DNA from: Cohnella baijiui | Lineage (GTDB): Bacteria; Bacillota; Bacilli; Paenibacillales; Paenibacillaceae | Length of the DNA: 64,000 nucleotides | Direction: 5' to 3' | NCBI RefSeq assembly: GCF_020731285.1 | Contig: NZ_JAJFOW010000022.1 | Coordinates: 1 to 64,000, forward strand | Shown: piece by piece, positions 16,028-25,413 of the stretch | How the letters are laid out: every line of letters begins with the position of its first letter | How positions within the stretch are numbered: position 1 is the first letter of the stretch | Position numbers and translations under genes: made by a program | Notes under the pieces: generated by a model | Database searches by the model: none | The model's input: only the letters and a program-made list of their open reading frames with translations | What the model was told of the DNA's origin: nothing

Positions 16028-17953
16028 TCAAAACGGATTGACAACGTGGTAGAACACGTTCGGCGAAGCCATGCGGTAGTAGTAGCTGCACCAGCCGACG
16101 CCCCGCTTGTTGAACCGGTTGGCGGAGCTGTAGACGAGCCGCTCCTGCTCCAGCTCCTCGAGGCGGTCGACGCGTCCCAGGGCGAAGTCGGACAGCCGCC
16201 GCGCCGCCGAGTCCAGCCGGCTCAGAACGCCGCCGTAGCGGATGTCGAGCACCTCCCAGCCGAACGGCTTAAACATCCTTAGCCACTGCGTCCGATGAGC
16301 GTCCCGCAGCTCGCGGACAGACTCCGCGATCGCGGGCAGCGTCTCGACCGCGGCGTGCTGCAGCGCATCGTAGTCTTTGGCATCGTAGGCCCGTTTCAGC
16401 GCGATGCCGAGCTCGCTCTTGCGCTTCAGCACGGCGCACAGCCGCTGCGGCACCTCGAGCAGGTCGTCCAGCGCCGCGCCAGGCGTACGATGCCGGCGAA
16501 TGCGCTCCTCCAGCCGTGCATAGTGAGCGTTGAGACCCAGCCCTTCGATCTGCCGGTCGAACAAGCCGAGCAGCACGTCCTGGTAGAGCAGAAACTTCGA
16601 CGGATTGCTTTGCATGCAATTGTCCGGCTCGGAGCCGGGTACCTCGTCCAGGTCCTTCAGCAGCAAGAACGCCTCGGCGTCGATCCCGGTGCAAAACTTC
16701 GCCCGCGCCGCGACCCTCGACCACTCGGGCTTGTCCGCCGAATACGCGTGCTCCGCGTAGAGCTGCAAGCCGAGCAGCGCCGCGAACGGGTTGCCCTCGT
16801 TGCCGTCGTCGCCCCACATCGTCGCGTACGCTTCGCGAATGCCTTCGCGCTTGCACACCTGCAAGGCGGCGTCCGACGCCTTCAGCGACAGGCCGTAGTT
16901 CACGCCGAATGTGTTGAAGATCCAGACCGCGCCGGCGAAGACGAGCTTGCCGCCGAGCGGCCGGTGGTTCGCGATCTGCCGCTCGTAATCCGCCTCGTCC
17001 GGATGTACGTAGTCCCAGTACACCATCGAGACGTCTTGCGGGATGCGGCGGGCCATCTCTTCGGGGATGGCCGTGTCCGCGTCGTAGTACTCGCTGCCGT
17101 TCGCGGACGCGAGCTTCAGGAACATATCGCTCCACATCATCGGTTCCAGCCCGCGGCTGCGCACGGCCGCCAGCACCTGGTCCAGATGGGCCGCCATGAT
17201 GTCGAACCGGTCGGCGTAGCCGAAGCGGTCCAGATACTTGCCGCGGCCGAGCTCCTCCGCTTCGTCCATGCCGATGTGGATGCGCCGGCTGCGGAACGGG
17301 GCGCTGGCCGCGTCGATCATCCGTTCGATCAACGCGTCCGTCCGCCCGTCGCCGACGAGGAGGGCGCCCTTCGTGTCTCGGTAATGCTTGACCGGCTCCC
17401 ACTTCAGGAACTCCTCCAGATGCGCGAGCGTCTGGATGCTCGGGAACGCCTCGATGCCGAACCGGTCCGCATAATCGTCGATCGCCTTCAGCTCCGCCTG
17501 CGTGTATCGCCCGCGCATGTAGCCGAAATAAGGCTCGCCCTCCACGGCGTACGTGTCTTCCATATACAGCATGACCGAATTCAGGCCCATCAGCGCCATT
17601 TTGTTCAGCAGCCGCTCGAACGCCGCCTGCGTCAGCACGCCGTTGCGGGACAGATCGAACATCGGGCCGATCCGGTCGAATTGCTGCATTTCCCGAAGAT
17701 CGAACGGCTCGTCCGGCCGAGCGCCCAGCCGCTCCAGAAGCAAGCCGAGGCCGCGGAAAAATTGATGCTTGCGTCCGTAGCGGATATAAGCCTCGCCGTT
17801 CGCGAAGCCGACCTCGAGCGACATCAAGTCGCCCGACGCTTCCGCGCGGACGAGCATCCCTTCTCCCTCGGAGACCGCGATGCCGAGCTCCGCCGAGAGC
17901 GCCGCGACACCCGGCAGCAAGTCGGCCGCATCACCTGCCAGTCGCAGTTTCAA
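16028..17953 (-). CDS. GH20 family beta-N-acetylhexosaminidase
   Basis: Predicted exo-beta-N-acetylhexosaminidase of 641 residues without a signal peptide, so cytoplasmic. An N-terminal alpha/beta domain (about 1-95) precedes the TIM barrel. The catalytic Asp-Glu pair sits in HIGMDEAEELGRG (about 232-244), the GH20 signature H-x-G-x-D-E; DLSRNG and FPSIQTLAHLEEFL are typical of the hexosaminidase D-like branch also known from Paenibacillus. The last ~200 residues are helical. It is the last gene of an operon with sensor kinase, regulator, solute-binding protein and two permeases, so it probably hydrolyses an imported GlcNAc- or GalNAc-terminated oligosaccharide. Confidence 0.92.
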   Translation of the reverse strand: MKLRLAGDAADLLPGVAALSAELGIAVSEGEGMLVRAEASGDLMSLEVGFANGEAYIRYGRKHQFFRGLGLLLERLGARPDEPFDLREMQQFDRIGPMFDLSRNGVLTQAAFERLLNKMALMGLNSVMLYMEDTYAVEGEPYFGYMRGRYTQAELKAIDDYADRFGIEAFPSIQTLAHLEEFLKWEPVKHYRDTKGALLVGDGRTDALIERMIDAASAPFRSRRIHIGMDEAEELGRGKYLDRFGYADRFDIMAAHLDQVLAAVRSRGLEPMMWSDMFLKLASANGSEYYDADTAIPEEMARRIPQDVSMVYWDYVHPDEADYERQIANHRPLGGKLVFAGAVWIFNTFGVNYGLSLKASDAALQVCKREGIREAYATMWGDDGNEGNPFAALLGLQLYAEHAYSADKPEWSRVAARAKFCTGIDAEAFLLLKDLDEVPGSEPDNCMQSNPSKFLLYQDVLLGLFDRQIEGLGLNAHYARLEERIRRHRTPGAALDDLLEVPQRLCAVLKRKSELGIALKRAYDAKDYDALQHAAVETLPAIAESVRELRDAHRTQWLRMFKPFGWEVLDIRYGGVLSRLDSAARRLSDFALGRVDRLEELEQERLVYSSANRFNKRGVGWCSYYYRMASPNVFYHVVNPF

Positions 17954-17998
17954 CGCTGTTCCTCCCCCGTCGATTTCCTTTTTCGCGTTTGCGTTCGT

Positions 17999-18826
17999 TT
18001 ACCCTTTCACCGCGCCCGCGACCATTCCCTGCATGATCGGCCGCTGGAAAATCAAATAGACGACGATCGTCGGGATGACGGCGATCGCCAAGGCGGCCAT
18101 CGTCAGCTGATAGTCCGTCATGTACCCGGTGGCGAACATCGACAGGCTGAGCGGCAGCGTCTTGAGCGCGGGCTTGCTGATGAACACGAGCGCGAACGAA
18201 AAGTCGTTCCAGAAGCGCAGCACCGCCAGGATCCCGACCGTCGCCAGCGCCGGCGCGGACAGCGGCAGCATCATCTTGCCGAAGATGCCCCAATAGCCCA
18301 TCCCGTCGATGAACGCCGCTTCCTCGATTTCCTTGGGGAACGTGTTCATGTATGCCTGGAGGATGAAAATCGCGATCGGCAGCTCGAACGCCGCATACGG
18401 GAAAATGAGGGCTCCGTACGTGTTCAGCAGATGCACCTTGTTCATGACGATGAAAAGCGGCACAAGCGTGCTGTGAATCGGGATGAGCATGCCAAGTAGG
18501 AATAGGCCCATCACCAGCAGCTTCAGCCGGAATTGAAAGCGGGACAGCACGTAGGCGGCGAGCGCGCCGATCGCGAGCGTCAGCACGAGCGATAGCGCCG
18601 TGACGACGACGGAGTTGAACATCGCGGTCCCCATGTCGGATACTTTCCACGCCCGGGAGAAGCTGTCCCAGTGCCAGCTCGTCGGGAGCTGGAACGGACG
18701 GGAATAAAACTCTTCGTTGGACTTCAGCGAGCTGACGAACAGCCAAAACAGCGGGTACAGCGTCACGAGCGCGTAGACGGTCATCAGGCCGTTCGTTACG
18801 CCGTTTCGCAGGTGGCGCAATTGCAT
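17999..18826 (-). CDS. Carbohydrate ABC transporter permease (MalG/LacG type)
   Basis: Inner-membrane subunit of a CUT1-type sugar importer, 275 residues with six predicted helices. The cytoplasmic EAA loop that docks the ATPase reads EEAAFIDGMGYWGIFGKMMLP (about 184-204). The N terminus has the VYALVTLYPLFWLFVSSLK helix typical of MalG-like proteins. It follows the partner permease by 14 bp and precedes the hexosaminidase. No ATPase is encoded nearby. Confidence 0.95.
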   Translation of the reverse strand: MQLRHLRNGVTNGLMTVYALVTLYPLFWLFVSSLKSNEEFYSRPFQLPTSWHWDSFSRAWKVSDMGTAMFNSVVVTALSLVLTLAIGALAAYVLSRFQFRLKLLVMGLFLLGMLIPIHSTLVPLFIVMNKVHLLNTYGALIFPYAAFELPIAIFILQAYMNTFPKEIEEAAFIDGMGYWGIFGKMMLPLSAPALATVGILAVLRFWNDFSFALVFISKPALKTLPLSLSMFATGYMTDYQLTMAALAIAVIPTIVVYLIFQRPIMQGMVAGAVKG

Positions 18827-18840
18827 GGACGATCCCCTCC

Positions 18841-19716
18841 TTACCGGTTGTCTCTCTTCATGAGATACTGGCTGCCGGCGATCAGTATGAGGCTGATCAA
18901 GATGATCGTCGTCGAGACGGCGCTGCCGTAGCCGAATCTATAGATAGAGAACGTGTTGTTGTACATGTAGGAGGCGAGCAGCTCGGTCGAGTGCGCGGGT
19001 CCCCCGCCGGTCATGATGTAGATCAGGTCGAACGCCTTGAGGCTGCCGGAAATGCAGAGCACGACGGCGACCTTGATCGTGTCCCAGATCAGCGGGAGCG
19101 TCACGGAAAACAGCTTGCGCGAGCCTTCGGCCCCGTCGATCTTGGCGGCGTCGTCCATCTCGCCCGGGATGTTCTGCAAAGCCGCGAGGAACATGATGAG
19201 ATACGGCCCGATATAATTCCAGATGATCGGCACCATCAGCGAATACATGGAAACGTGCGGGTCGGACAGCCACTGCCGCTTCCACGAGCCCAGTCCGAGT
19301 CCGTCCAGCAGAAAGTTCAGAATGCCGATCTCGGGGTGATAGATGTACCCCCAGATGATGCCGACGACGACGGACGAAAGCACCATCGGCATGAAGACGG
19401 AGGTGCGGATGAACTTGTGAATCCAGCGGTTGCGGACGAGCAGGAGTGCGAGCACGAGCGCGATCGGCACCTGTCCGAAAACGGACGCGGCGACGATCAG
19501 CATGTTGTTTTTGAAGGCGCGCCAGAACACCGGGTCCTGGATCGCCTCGACATAGTTGCCGAAGCCGATGAACTTGGCCGCCCCGATTCCCTTCCAATCA
19601 TAGAAGCCGTAGTAGGCGGACCAGAAGATCGGCACGATCACGAAAAAGACGAACAGGAGCAGCGCGGGGAGCAGCGCAATCGCGATGAATCCTCTAGCTC
19701 GGCCGGTAGACGTCAT
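18841..19716 (-). CDS. Carbohydrate ABC transporter permease (MalF/LacF type)
   Basis: Partner permease of 291 residues with six predicted helices. The EAA loop appears as MDDAAKIDGAEGSRKLFSVT before the final helices, and TGGGPAHSTELLASYMY is a hallmark of MalF/ThuF-type subunits. The start is ATG at 19716, giving MTSTGRARGF, with GGGAGGGGG upstream; a longer frame to 19809 has no ribosome binding site and would overlap the spacer. It lies between the solute-binding protein and the second permease. Confidence 0.94.
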   Translation of the reverse strand: MTSTGRARGFIAIALLPALLLFVFFVIVPIFWSAYYGFYDWKGIGAAKFIGFGNYVEAIQDPVFWRAFKNNMLIVAASVFGQVPIALVLALLLVRNRWIHKFIRTSVFMPMVLSSVVVGIIWGYIYHPEIGILNFLLDGLGLGSWKRQWLSDPHVSMYSLMVPIIWNYIGPYLIMFLAALQNIPGEMDDAAKIDGAEGSRKLFSVTLPLIWDTIKVAVVLCISGSLKAFDLIYIMTGGGPAHSTELLASYMYNNTFSIYRFGYGSAVSTTIILISLILIAGSQYLMKRDNR

Positions 19717-19812
19717 TACGCCCCCTCCCTTTCCTTCGAATAACGGGCTCCGCACGGTCCCGCCTCTCTCCCGGGGAGCGATGCGGGAACCGCGCGAGGC
19801 TTGGTGCAAACG

Positions 19813-21171
19813 TTACTTGGCGGACTGCGTCGACTTGTCTTGCGCGTCCTGGATTTTTTTCGCGATCGTCTCCGGCTTGCCGCCCATCAGCAGGTCTTGG
19901 AGGCCGTTGTTGACTTCGTCCGCGACGGCGGAGGACAGCACGCCGTCGTACACGGGCGTCCGGTTCACGCTGTTGACGAGCGCGTACACTTCGGCGAAGA
20001 TCGGCGTGACCTTGCTCTTGTCGAGATCGACCTTGTAGCTGACGAGCTGGTTGCTCTCAAGCACCCGCTTCTGCGCGTCCGGGCCGGCCATCGCGTACAG
20101 GAGATCGAAGGCGGCTTCCTTCTTCGCGCCGGATACCTTCTTGCCCATGCCGAGACCCGTGCCGACGACGCCGGACAGCGTGTTCGGATCGCCTTTGCCG
20201 CCCGGAATCGCGGGCAGTACGGTCGCACCCATCTGGGACATCGCGTCCTGGGAAGCCGTGGCCGCCAGGTTCGTCAGCGCCCAGCCGCCGTCGATCATCA
20301 TCGCGGCTTTACCTTGGGCGAAATACTGCTCCATCTGCGTATTGTCGAGGGCGTTGAATCCGTCCTGGAACGCGCCGGCCTTCTGCAGATCCTGCAAGTA
20401 CTTCAGCGCCTGCACGAATTCGGGGTCCGTGAACTTCGCGCCGTCGCCGGCCGCCGCTTTGAGAAACCACTCCGTGCCGGTGACGCGGTCTGCCAGCGAG
20501 CTGAAGATGCTCGACTGGGCGAGCCACGCGGCTTTGTTGCCGAGCGCGATCGGCGTGATCTTCTTGCTCTTCAGCACGTCGACGGCTTTGAGCAGGTCGT
20601 CCCACGTCTTCGGCACTTGCAGGCCGTTGGCGTCGAGGATCGACTTGTTGTAATAAAGAATGGACGTCGGCGACAGGGCGATCGGCGCGCTGTAGATGTC
20701 GGAGCCGATCGTGAAGCCGTCGAAGGAACCGGGCAGGAAGTTGTTTTTCCACTCCGGCTTGCCGTCCAGCAGCTCGTTGATCGGCTGGATCAAATCCCCG
20801 GCCTGGAACTCCTTGGTCATGACGCCCGGCCACATGACGAACAGGTCGGGCATCTCGTTGGCGGCCGCGACGGTCTTTAGACGCGTCCGGTAGCCGTCCG
20901 GCGGAATCGCCTGGATGTCGAGCTCGACGTTCGGATGGCTCTTCTGGTATTCCTCGATGATGGCGCGCATCGTCTTGGCGCGCTGGTCGTCGCCCGTATA
21001 GTTATGCCAGAGCGACAGCGTGACCTTTTCCTTGCCGTCGCCGCCGGCGTTTCCGCCGTTTCCGTTTCCGGATTCCTTGCCGCCGCTATTGCCGTTGCTG
21101 CTCCCGCAGCCGGCCAGCGCCAGCGACGTCGACAGCGCGAGAGCGGCGAGCGCCCATGTCTTTTTCTTCAT
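19813..21171 (-). CDS. Sugar ABC transporter solute-binding lipoprotein
   Basis: Family 1 extracellular binding protein of 452 residues. It has a lipoprotein signal peptide with lipobox LAGC, a Gly/Asn/Ser-rich linker of about 25 residues, then the binding fold beginning VTLSLWHNYTGDD. The C-terminal half contains GKAAMMIDGGWAL, common in oligosaccharide binders. It delivers substrate to the two permeases downstream. It sits between the YesN-type regulator (93 bp upstream) and the permeases, so the kinase-regulator pair probably controls it. Given the hexosaminidase at the operon end, a hexosaminide ligand is plausible. Confidence 0.95.
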   Translation of the reverse strand: MKKKTWALAALALSTSLALAGCGSSNGNSGGKESGNGNGGNAGGDGKEKVTLSLWHNYTGDDQRAKTMRAIIEEYQKSHPNVELDIQAIPPDGYRTRLKTVAAANEMPDLFVMWPGVMTKEFQAGDLIQPINELLDGKPEWKNNFLPGSFDGFTIGSDIYSAPIALSPTSILYYNKSILDANGLQVPKTWDDLLKAVDVLKSKKITPIALGNKAAWLAQSSIFSSLADRVTGTEWFLKAAAGDGAKFTDPEFVQALKYLQDLQKAGAFQDGFNALDNTQMEQYFAQGKAAMMIDGGWALTNLAATASQDAMSQMGATVLPAIPGGKGDPNTLSGVVGTGLGMGKKVSGAKKEAAFDLLYAMAGPDAQKRVLESNQLVSYKVDLDKSKVTPIFAEVYALVNSVNRTPVYDGVLSSAVADEVNNGLQDLLMGGKPETIAKKIQDAQDKSTQSAK

Positions 21172-21264
21172 TCGATATACCCCTCCTGATTGAAGTTCGA
21201 TGTCGCTTGCGGTGGAACATCTCCAGTATAGAGGCGGCTGGCCGGGGCGGGCAGGGGACAGCCA

Positions 21265-22827
21265 TCAGGAGGAGGGGGGAAAACGATCGGGTCTTTGGCG
21301 GTATTCGGTCGGCGTTTGGCCGGTATGTTTCTTGAACAGCTGCGTGAAATATTTGACGTCCTCGTAGCCGACGTTTCCGGCGATCTCGCCGATCTTGGCG
21401 GGCGACCGGTCCAGCAGCGCCATCGCCCGGCGCATGCGCTCCCGCGTCACGAAGTCGATGTACGTGAGCCCCGTCTCCCGCTTGAACACTTCGCTGAAAT
21501 GGCTAGGGTGCAGGTGGACGTGCCCCGCCACCTGCTGCAGGGTGAGATTGCGGTCCAGGTTGTCCTGGATGTAGACGATCGCCCGGCGGACGTAGGAGAC
21601 CCGGTCGCCGGACAGGAAGTCCCGGTACAGCTCCATGACGGCCTGCAGCCGTCCGAACAGCATCTCCCGGGGACTTCCGGTCCGGTCCGGCAGCTCGTGC
21701 CGCATCTGCTCGTCCGGAGGCACGTCCTCGCCGAGCGACTGCATGGCCCGCCACACCCACCGCTGACCCGAGAGGACGACGGATTGCAGATACGCTTCGA
21801 GCGAGTCGGGCGTCACCTCCGGATCGGCGAGCTGCGCGCCGACCGCGTCGTCCACCCAGTTCCGCAGCTCGATGACGCTTCCCGTCTTGAGGACGGCGAT
21901 GAGCCCCGCCTCCTCCTTATCCGTGCAGAACGCCCGGCTGCCGTTGCATCCGGCGACGCGATCGTATCGGACGAACGCCTCTTCGCCGGCGATCCAGCGA
22001 TAGGCGAAAGCGGCTTCGGCCTCCCGATAGGAGCGGGGAAGCTCCTCCAGCCTGCCGACGCAGGAGCCGGCCGCGGCGAACAGCTTGCATTTGAGCTTGC
22101 GGCAGATCCGTCCGAGTGCCGCCTCGATCGGTTCGGTCCCGCGATCCGCTTCAGCGCGGCCCAGGACGAGGAGGATGTGATCTTTGCGGAGCAGCGTCTC
22201 GCAGGGAAGCAGCTCCTGGGCGACGTTGGCCACCGCGAAGTGGGCCAGCGCCAGGTCCGCGGCGGAGGCGCCCCAGCCCGAGGCGGAGACGAGCAGCACC
22301 TGGTAGGCGGCGGCGTCCGCACGCAAAGCCGGCAGGAGCTCCTGAACCGGCGGAGCAGACGAATCGGCCGGCGGGCCTTCGGTCGCGAGTCGCTCCAGCA
22401 GGCTGTCGCGGAAGGCGGTGCGGCCCAAGCTCTCCTGCCTGCGCGACGCCCAGCGTGCGAGAAGGCGCTGCTTCGCCTTCATCGCCGCCATGATGATCTC
22501 CTCCGGCCGGCTCGTCTTCAGCAAATAGTCGCCTACCCCGTCCCGAATCGCCTGCTGGGCATACGAGAAGGAGTCGTACCCCGTCAGGATAATGATTTCG
22601 GTGTCCGGCAGCAGCCGCTTGATCTCGGCGGACAGCTCGAGGCCGTCCATGCCGGCCATGCGGATATCCGTCAGCACGATGTTCGGCTGCTCGGCCGGGA
22701 ACCGCGCGAGCGCCTCCTCTCCGGAAGCGGCGGGAGGCAGCAGCTCGAAGCCGAGCTCGTCCCACTTGATGACGGTGCTGAGGCCGTTGCGGATGATGAC
22801 TTCGTCGTCTACGATCATGACCTTCAT
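21265..22827 (-). CDS. AraC-type response regulator, YesN family
   Basis: Response regulator of 520 residues. The receiver domain (1-120) has MIVDDE and phospho-acceptor Asp54 in VLTDIRM. There is a long central region, and the C-terminal AraC domain (about 415-515) contains HLHPSHFSEVFKRETG and GYEDVKYFTQLFKKHTG. It overlaps the upstream kinase by 4 bp, so the two are coupled. It probably activates the transporter and hexosaminidase genes that follow. Confidence 0.95.
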   Translation of the reverse strand: MKVMIVDDEVIIRNGLSTVIKWDELGFELLPPAASGEEALARFPAEQPNIVLTDIRMAGMDGLELSAEIKRLLPDTEIIILTGYDSFSYAQQAIRDGVGDYLLKTSRPEEIIMAAMKAKQRLLARWASRRQESLGRTAFRDSLLERLATEGPPADSSAPPVQELLPALRADAAAYQVLLVSASGWGASAADLALAHFAVANVAQELLPCETLLRKDHILLVLGRAEADRGTEPIEAALGRICRKLKCKLFAAAGSCVGRLEELPRSYREAEAAFAYRWIAGEEAFVRYDRVAGCNGSRAFCTDKEEAGLIAVLKTGSVIELRNWVDDAVGAQLADPEVTPDSLEAYLQSVVLSGQRWVWRAMQSLGEDVPPDEQMRHELPDRTGSPREMLFGRLQAVMELYRDFLSGDRVSYVRRAIVYIQDNLDRNLTLQQVAGHVHLHPSHFSEVFKRETGLTYIDFVTRERMRRAMALLDRSPAKIGEIAGNVGYEDVKYFTQLFKKHTGQTPTEYRQRPDRFPPSS

Positions 22828-24587
22828 GTCGGTTTCCCCTCCGTGGCCGGCAGCGTGAACGAGACGCGCGTCCCGACGCCCGCCGTGCTTTCGATTTGAA
22901 GTCCGGCTTCCGCCCCGTAGTGCAGCAGAAGCCGGTGCTGCACGTTGCGCAGCCCGTAGTGTTCCTTGGCCGTCCGGTCGGGCGCCTGCGGCTCGTTCAG
23001 CCGCGCGACGATCCGCTGCAGCTTGTCCGGCTCGATCCCGACGCCCGTGTCCTCGACCGCGAACGTCATTTGCTCGCCCTGCAGGCTCGCATGGACGCTG
23101 ATCGTCCCTTTGCCCACCTTCTTCTGGATGCCGTGCGCGAGCGCGTTCTCGATGAGCGGCTGCAGCAGCAGCTTCAGCATCGTCCGGCTCAGCAGCTGCG
23201 GGTCAACGGCGAACAGAATGTCGAACTGGTCCGGATACCGGATCGCCTGAATGTTGGCATAGTGGCGCACGTGGGCGATCTCCTGCTCCACCGTGCAGAA
23301 CTGCGCGCCCTGGTTCAGACTGAATCGCAAAAAGTCGCTCAAATTGCCGACCATCTCCGCGATTTGGTGATCCTGATTCATGAGCGCCATCCAATGGATC
23401 GACGACAGCGTGTTGTAGAGAAAGTGCGGGTTGATCTGCGCCTGCAACGCCTGCCGGTCGGCTTCGGTTCGCGCCGCCTCCGTCATCTTCACCTGCTCGG
23501 TCAACCGTTCGATCCGGCCGCCCAGCTGGTTGTAGCTGCGAACGAGCTGGCCGACCTCGTCCATCGACTCGACCGGATAGATCGGCATCGGCTTTTCGGG
23601 ATCGGTGCGTTTCAGGAAATTGGTCAGCATGCGGAGCGGACGTGTCATCCGCTGCACGAAAAACAGCACAAGCGCGGCGATCGCGAGCAGCGCGACGCCT
23701 ACGGCGGCGGCCGTCAAGGCGAGCACATAGCGGTTCTGCGCCTTGTAATCCGCGACCGGAATCGCCTCGATCAGCTGCCAATCGGCGACCGGCAGGGTGC
23801 GGTACAGCACGGTCATCCGGCTCTTGCCGCTGCCGTGGTAGACGGCCCCCTCCGTCCCGTCGAGGAGCGGCAGGCCGGGCAGCAGCTCGTCCACCGTCGC
23901 CGGTAGTGCGTCCATCGAACCGGAAAGCACCTGGCCGGAGGCGTTGGCAAGCAGCAGAAAGCCGTCGCCCTCGATGCCCGACCGCTTCAGCATGCGGGCG
24001 ACGACGCTTTCGTCCAGGCTGATGACCAGCTTGCCGAGCGGCCGGAACGAGTTTAAATTGCGGATCGGCCGCACGAGCGAGAGCACCTGCTTTTGCCCGG
24101 CCGCCGTATTCGTCCGGTACAGCGGCGTCCACCACGACGGATGGGCCTCGAAGTATTCGGGGTCGGTCCGCGTGACGTCCGGCAGCTCCGATTCGAAGAT
24201 CGTCGTGCTCGATACCGGCACCGCCGCGCTGTTCGGATAGATGGTCATGTCCGAAATGTAGGTTTTGGAGTAGGTCAAATTCGAAATAAACTCGATCATG
24301 CGCGTCTGCTGCATGGCCGCCTCGGCTTCCGGGCTCCTCAGGTACAGCTGGACGTCCTTGTTGCCGATCAGAAAGATCGACATGTTCTCGACATCCCGCA
24401 TCATGAACTCCAGGTTCGTTCCGAGCTGCCGCAGCACGCTCGTGCCCGACTGCTTGGCCTTCTCCTCCGTCAGGTTCGAGGCGATGAGATAGGAGAAAAA
24501 GCCGAGCGAAAGCAGCGGGAACAAAATCGAGACGAGGAGCAGAATCGAGATTTTGCGTTTGAGCGATCTGCGCAGCCAATCGGTCAT
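22824..24587 (-). CDS. Two-component sensor histidine kinase, YesM family
   Basis: Membrane kinase of 587 residues: helix at about 13-36, dCACHE-like extracellular domain, second helix near 285-308, HAMP region (QRMTRPLRMLTNFLK), the His_kinase motif INPHFLYNTLSSIHW and a C-terminal ATPase with PLIENALAHG and EDTGVGIEPD. It is the first gene of the hexosaminide operon, preceded by the terminator of the GntR gene, and probably senses extracellular oligosaccharide directly or via the binding protein. Confidence 0.95.
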   Translation of the reverse strand: MTDWLRRSLKRKISILLLVSILFPLLSLGFFSYLIASNLTEEKAKQSGTSVLRQLGTNLEFMMRDVENMSIFLIGNKDVQLYLRSPEAEAAMQQTRMIEFISNLTYSKTYISDMTIYPNSAAVPVSSTTIFESELPDVTRTDPEYFEAHPSWWTPLYRTNTAAGQKQVLSLVRPIRNLNSFRPLGKLVISLDESVVARMLKRSGIEGDGFLLLANASGQVLSGSMDALPATVDELLPGLPLLDGTEGAVYHGSGKSRMTVLYRTLPVADWQLIEAIPVADYKAQNRYVLALTAAAVGVALLAIAALVLFFVQRMTRPLRMLTNFLKRTDPEKPMPIYPVESMDEVGQLVRSYNQLGGRIERLTEQVKMTEAARTEADRQALQAQINPHFLYNTLSSIHWMALMNQDHQIAEMVGNLSDFLRFSLNQGAQFCTVEQEIAHVRHYANIQAIRYPDQFDILFAVDPQLLSRTMLKLLLQPLIENALAHGIQKKVGKGTISVHASLQGEQMTFAVEDTGVGIEPDKLQRIVARLNEPQAPDRTAKEHYGLRNVQHRLLLHYGAEAGLQIESTAGVGTRVSFTLPATEGKPT

Positions 24588-24608
24588 GTCGCACCTCCGT
24601 AATCATAA

Positions 24609-24668
24609 ACTCCCTCTGCCGCGCGGACCGCGGGCGGAACCCGCGGCCCTCCGCGATGCAGAGGGAGT
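24609..24668 (-). terminator. Terminator between the GntR gene and the sensor kinase
   Basis: ACTCCCTCTGC (24609-24619) pairs with GCAGAGGGAGT (24658-24668), and a second nested palindrome (CCGCGGG against CCCGCGG) lies inside, giving a long cruciform-capable stem. It is 20 bases past the GntR stop on the minus strand and is followed by TTTATG. The outer arm resembles the ACTCCCTC core of the repeats near 30.4 and 41.1 kb. Confidence 0.72.
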
Positions 24669-24687
24669 CGTCTTGCTTCCTGCATCG

Positions 24688-25401
24688 CTACACGTCGTAG
24701 TGGACGACATAGCGATGCATTTCCGTATGGTAATAGCCCAGGCTCAGCTCGACCAAGCCGCCTTCGGCGTCGTACGAATACCGCGTCCGCTTGAGCAGCA
24801 ACCCGCCCGGCGGCACCCCGAGCGCGGCTTGCACGTCCGGGGGCGCCGTTTCCACGGAAAATTCGTCCCGGTATTTCGCGAGCGACACGTCCTGCTCCTC
24901 CAGCAGTCCGTACAGCGACTGGGCGCCGAGATCGGACGCAAGCAGATCCGCGACCTCGCTTGTCAGGTAATGCGTGTAATGGATGTAGGGCCGGTCGTTC
25001 AAAAAATAGAGGCGTTCGATGCGCAGGGCGCGCTCGCCGAACAGCCTGTGCGCTTCGGTCCCTTCCGGATTGGCCGCGATGTCCGCCCGCAGCAGCTGCT
25101 TGCGGATCCGGTGCCCTTCCTCCACCAGCACTTCGGTGAAGCGCTTGAGCTTGGACAGCTTGGACGAAGAGGTGTTGCGGATGACCCTCGTTCCTTTGCC
25201 GCTGCCCGTTTCCAGATAGCCCTCCTGCGTCAGTTCCTTGATGGCGCTCCGGACCGTGATCTTGCTGACCTGGAATTCCTGCTCGAGCTGCGGCTCCGAC
25301 GGGATGTTCGTGCCGACCGGATACACGCCGTGCAGGATGCGGTCTTTGAGGATGTTCATGATTTGCAAATAAAGCGGCTTTTGCCGGCGGGACAGCTTCA
25401 T
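24688..25401 (-). CDS. GntR family regulator, HutC subfamily (UTRA domain)
   Basis: Repressor-type regulator of 237 residues. The winged helix-turn-helix spans about 8-75 (SEPQLEQEFQVSKITVRSAI and GYLETGSGKGTRV) and the UTRA ligand-binding domain about 95-235 (RIERLYFLNDRPYIHY, LLLKRTRYSYDAEG). It lies 12 bp after the sugar kinase gene as the last member of the amino-sugar-acid operon, and is therefore probably autoregulated by a phosphorylated pathway intermediate. AGGAGG precedes the ATG. The palindrome over the operon promoter near 29655 is its candidate operator. Confidence 0.93.
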   Translation of the reverse strand: MKLSRRQKPLYLQIMNILKDRILHGVYPVGTNIPSEPQLEQEFQVSKITVRSAIKELTQEGYLETGSGKGTRVIRNTSSSKLSKLKRFTEVLVEEGHRIRKQLLRADIAANPEGTEAHRLFGERALRIERLYFLNDRPYIHYTHYLTSEVADLLASDLGAQSLYGLLEEQDVSLAKYRDEFSVETAPPDVQAALGVPPGGLLLKRTRYSYDAEGGLVELSLGYYHTEMHRYVVHYDV

Positions 25402-25413
25402 GGGGTTCGCCTC

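Noticed and set aside
15528..16044. Frames encoding Arg/Ser/Pro-rich repeats across the 52-bp array
   Set aside because: The frame changes every unit, and no start signal is present; the homogeneity is at DNA level.
16295..18499. Very long plus-strand open frame (734 codons) opposite the hexosaminidase and permease genes
   Set aside because: It is the antisense of GC-rich genes with clear domain signatures; its product is Arg/Gln/His-rich without any motif and it has no ribosome binding site.
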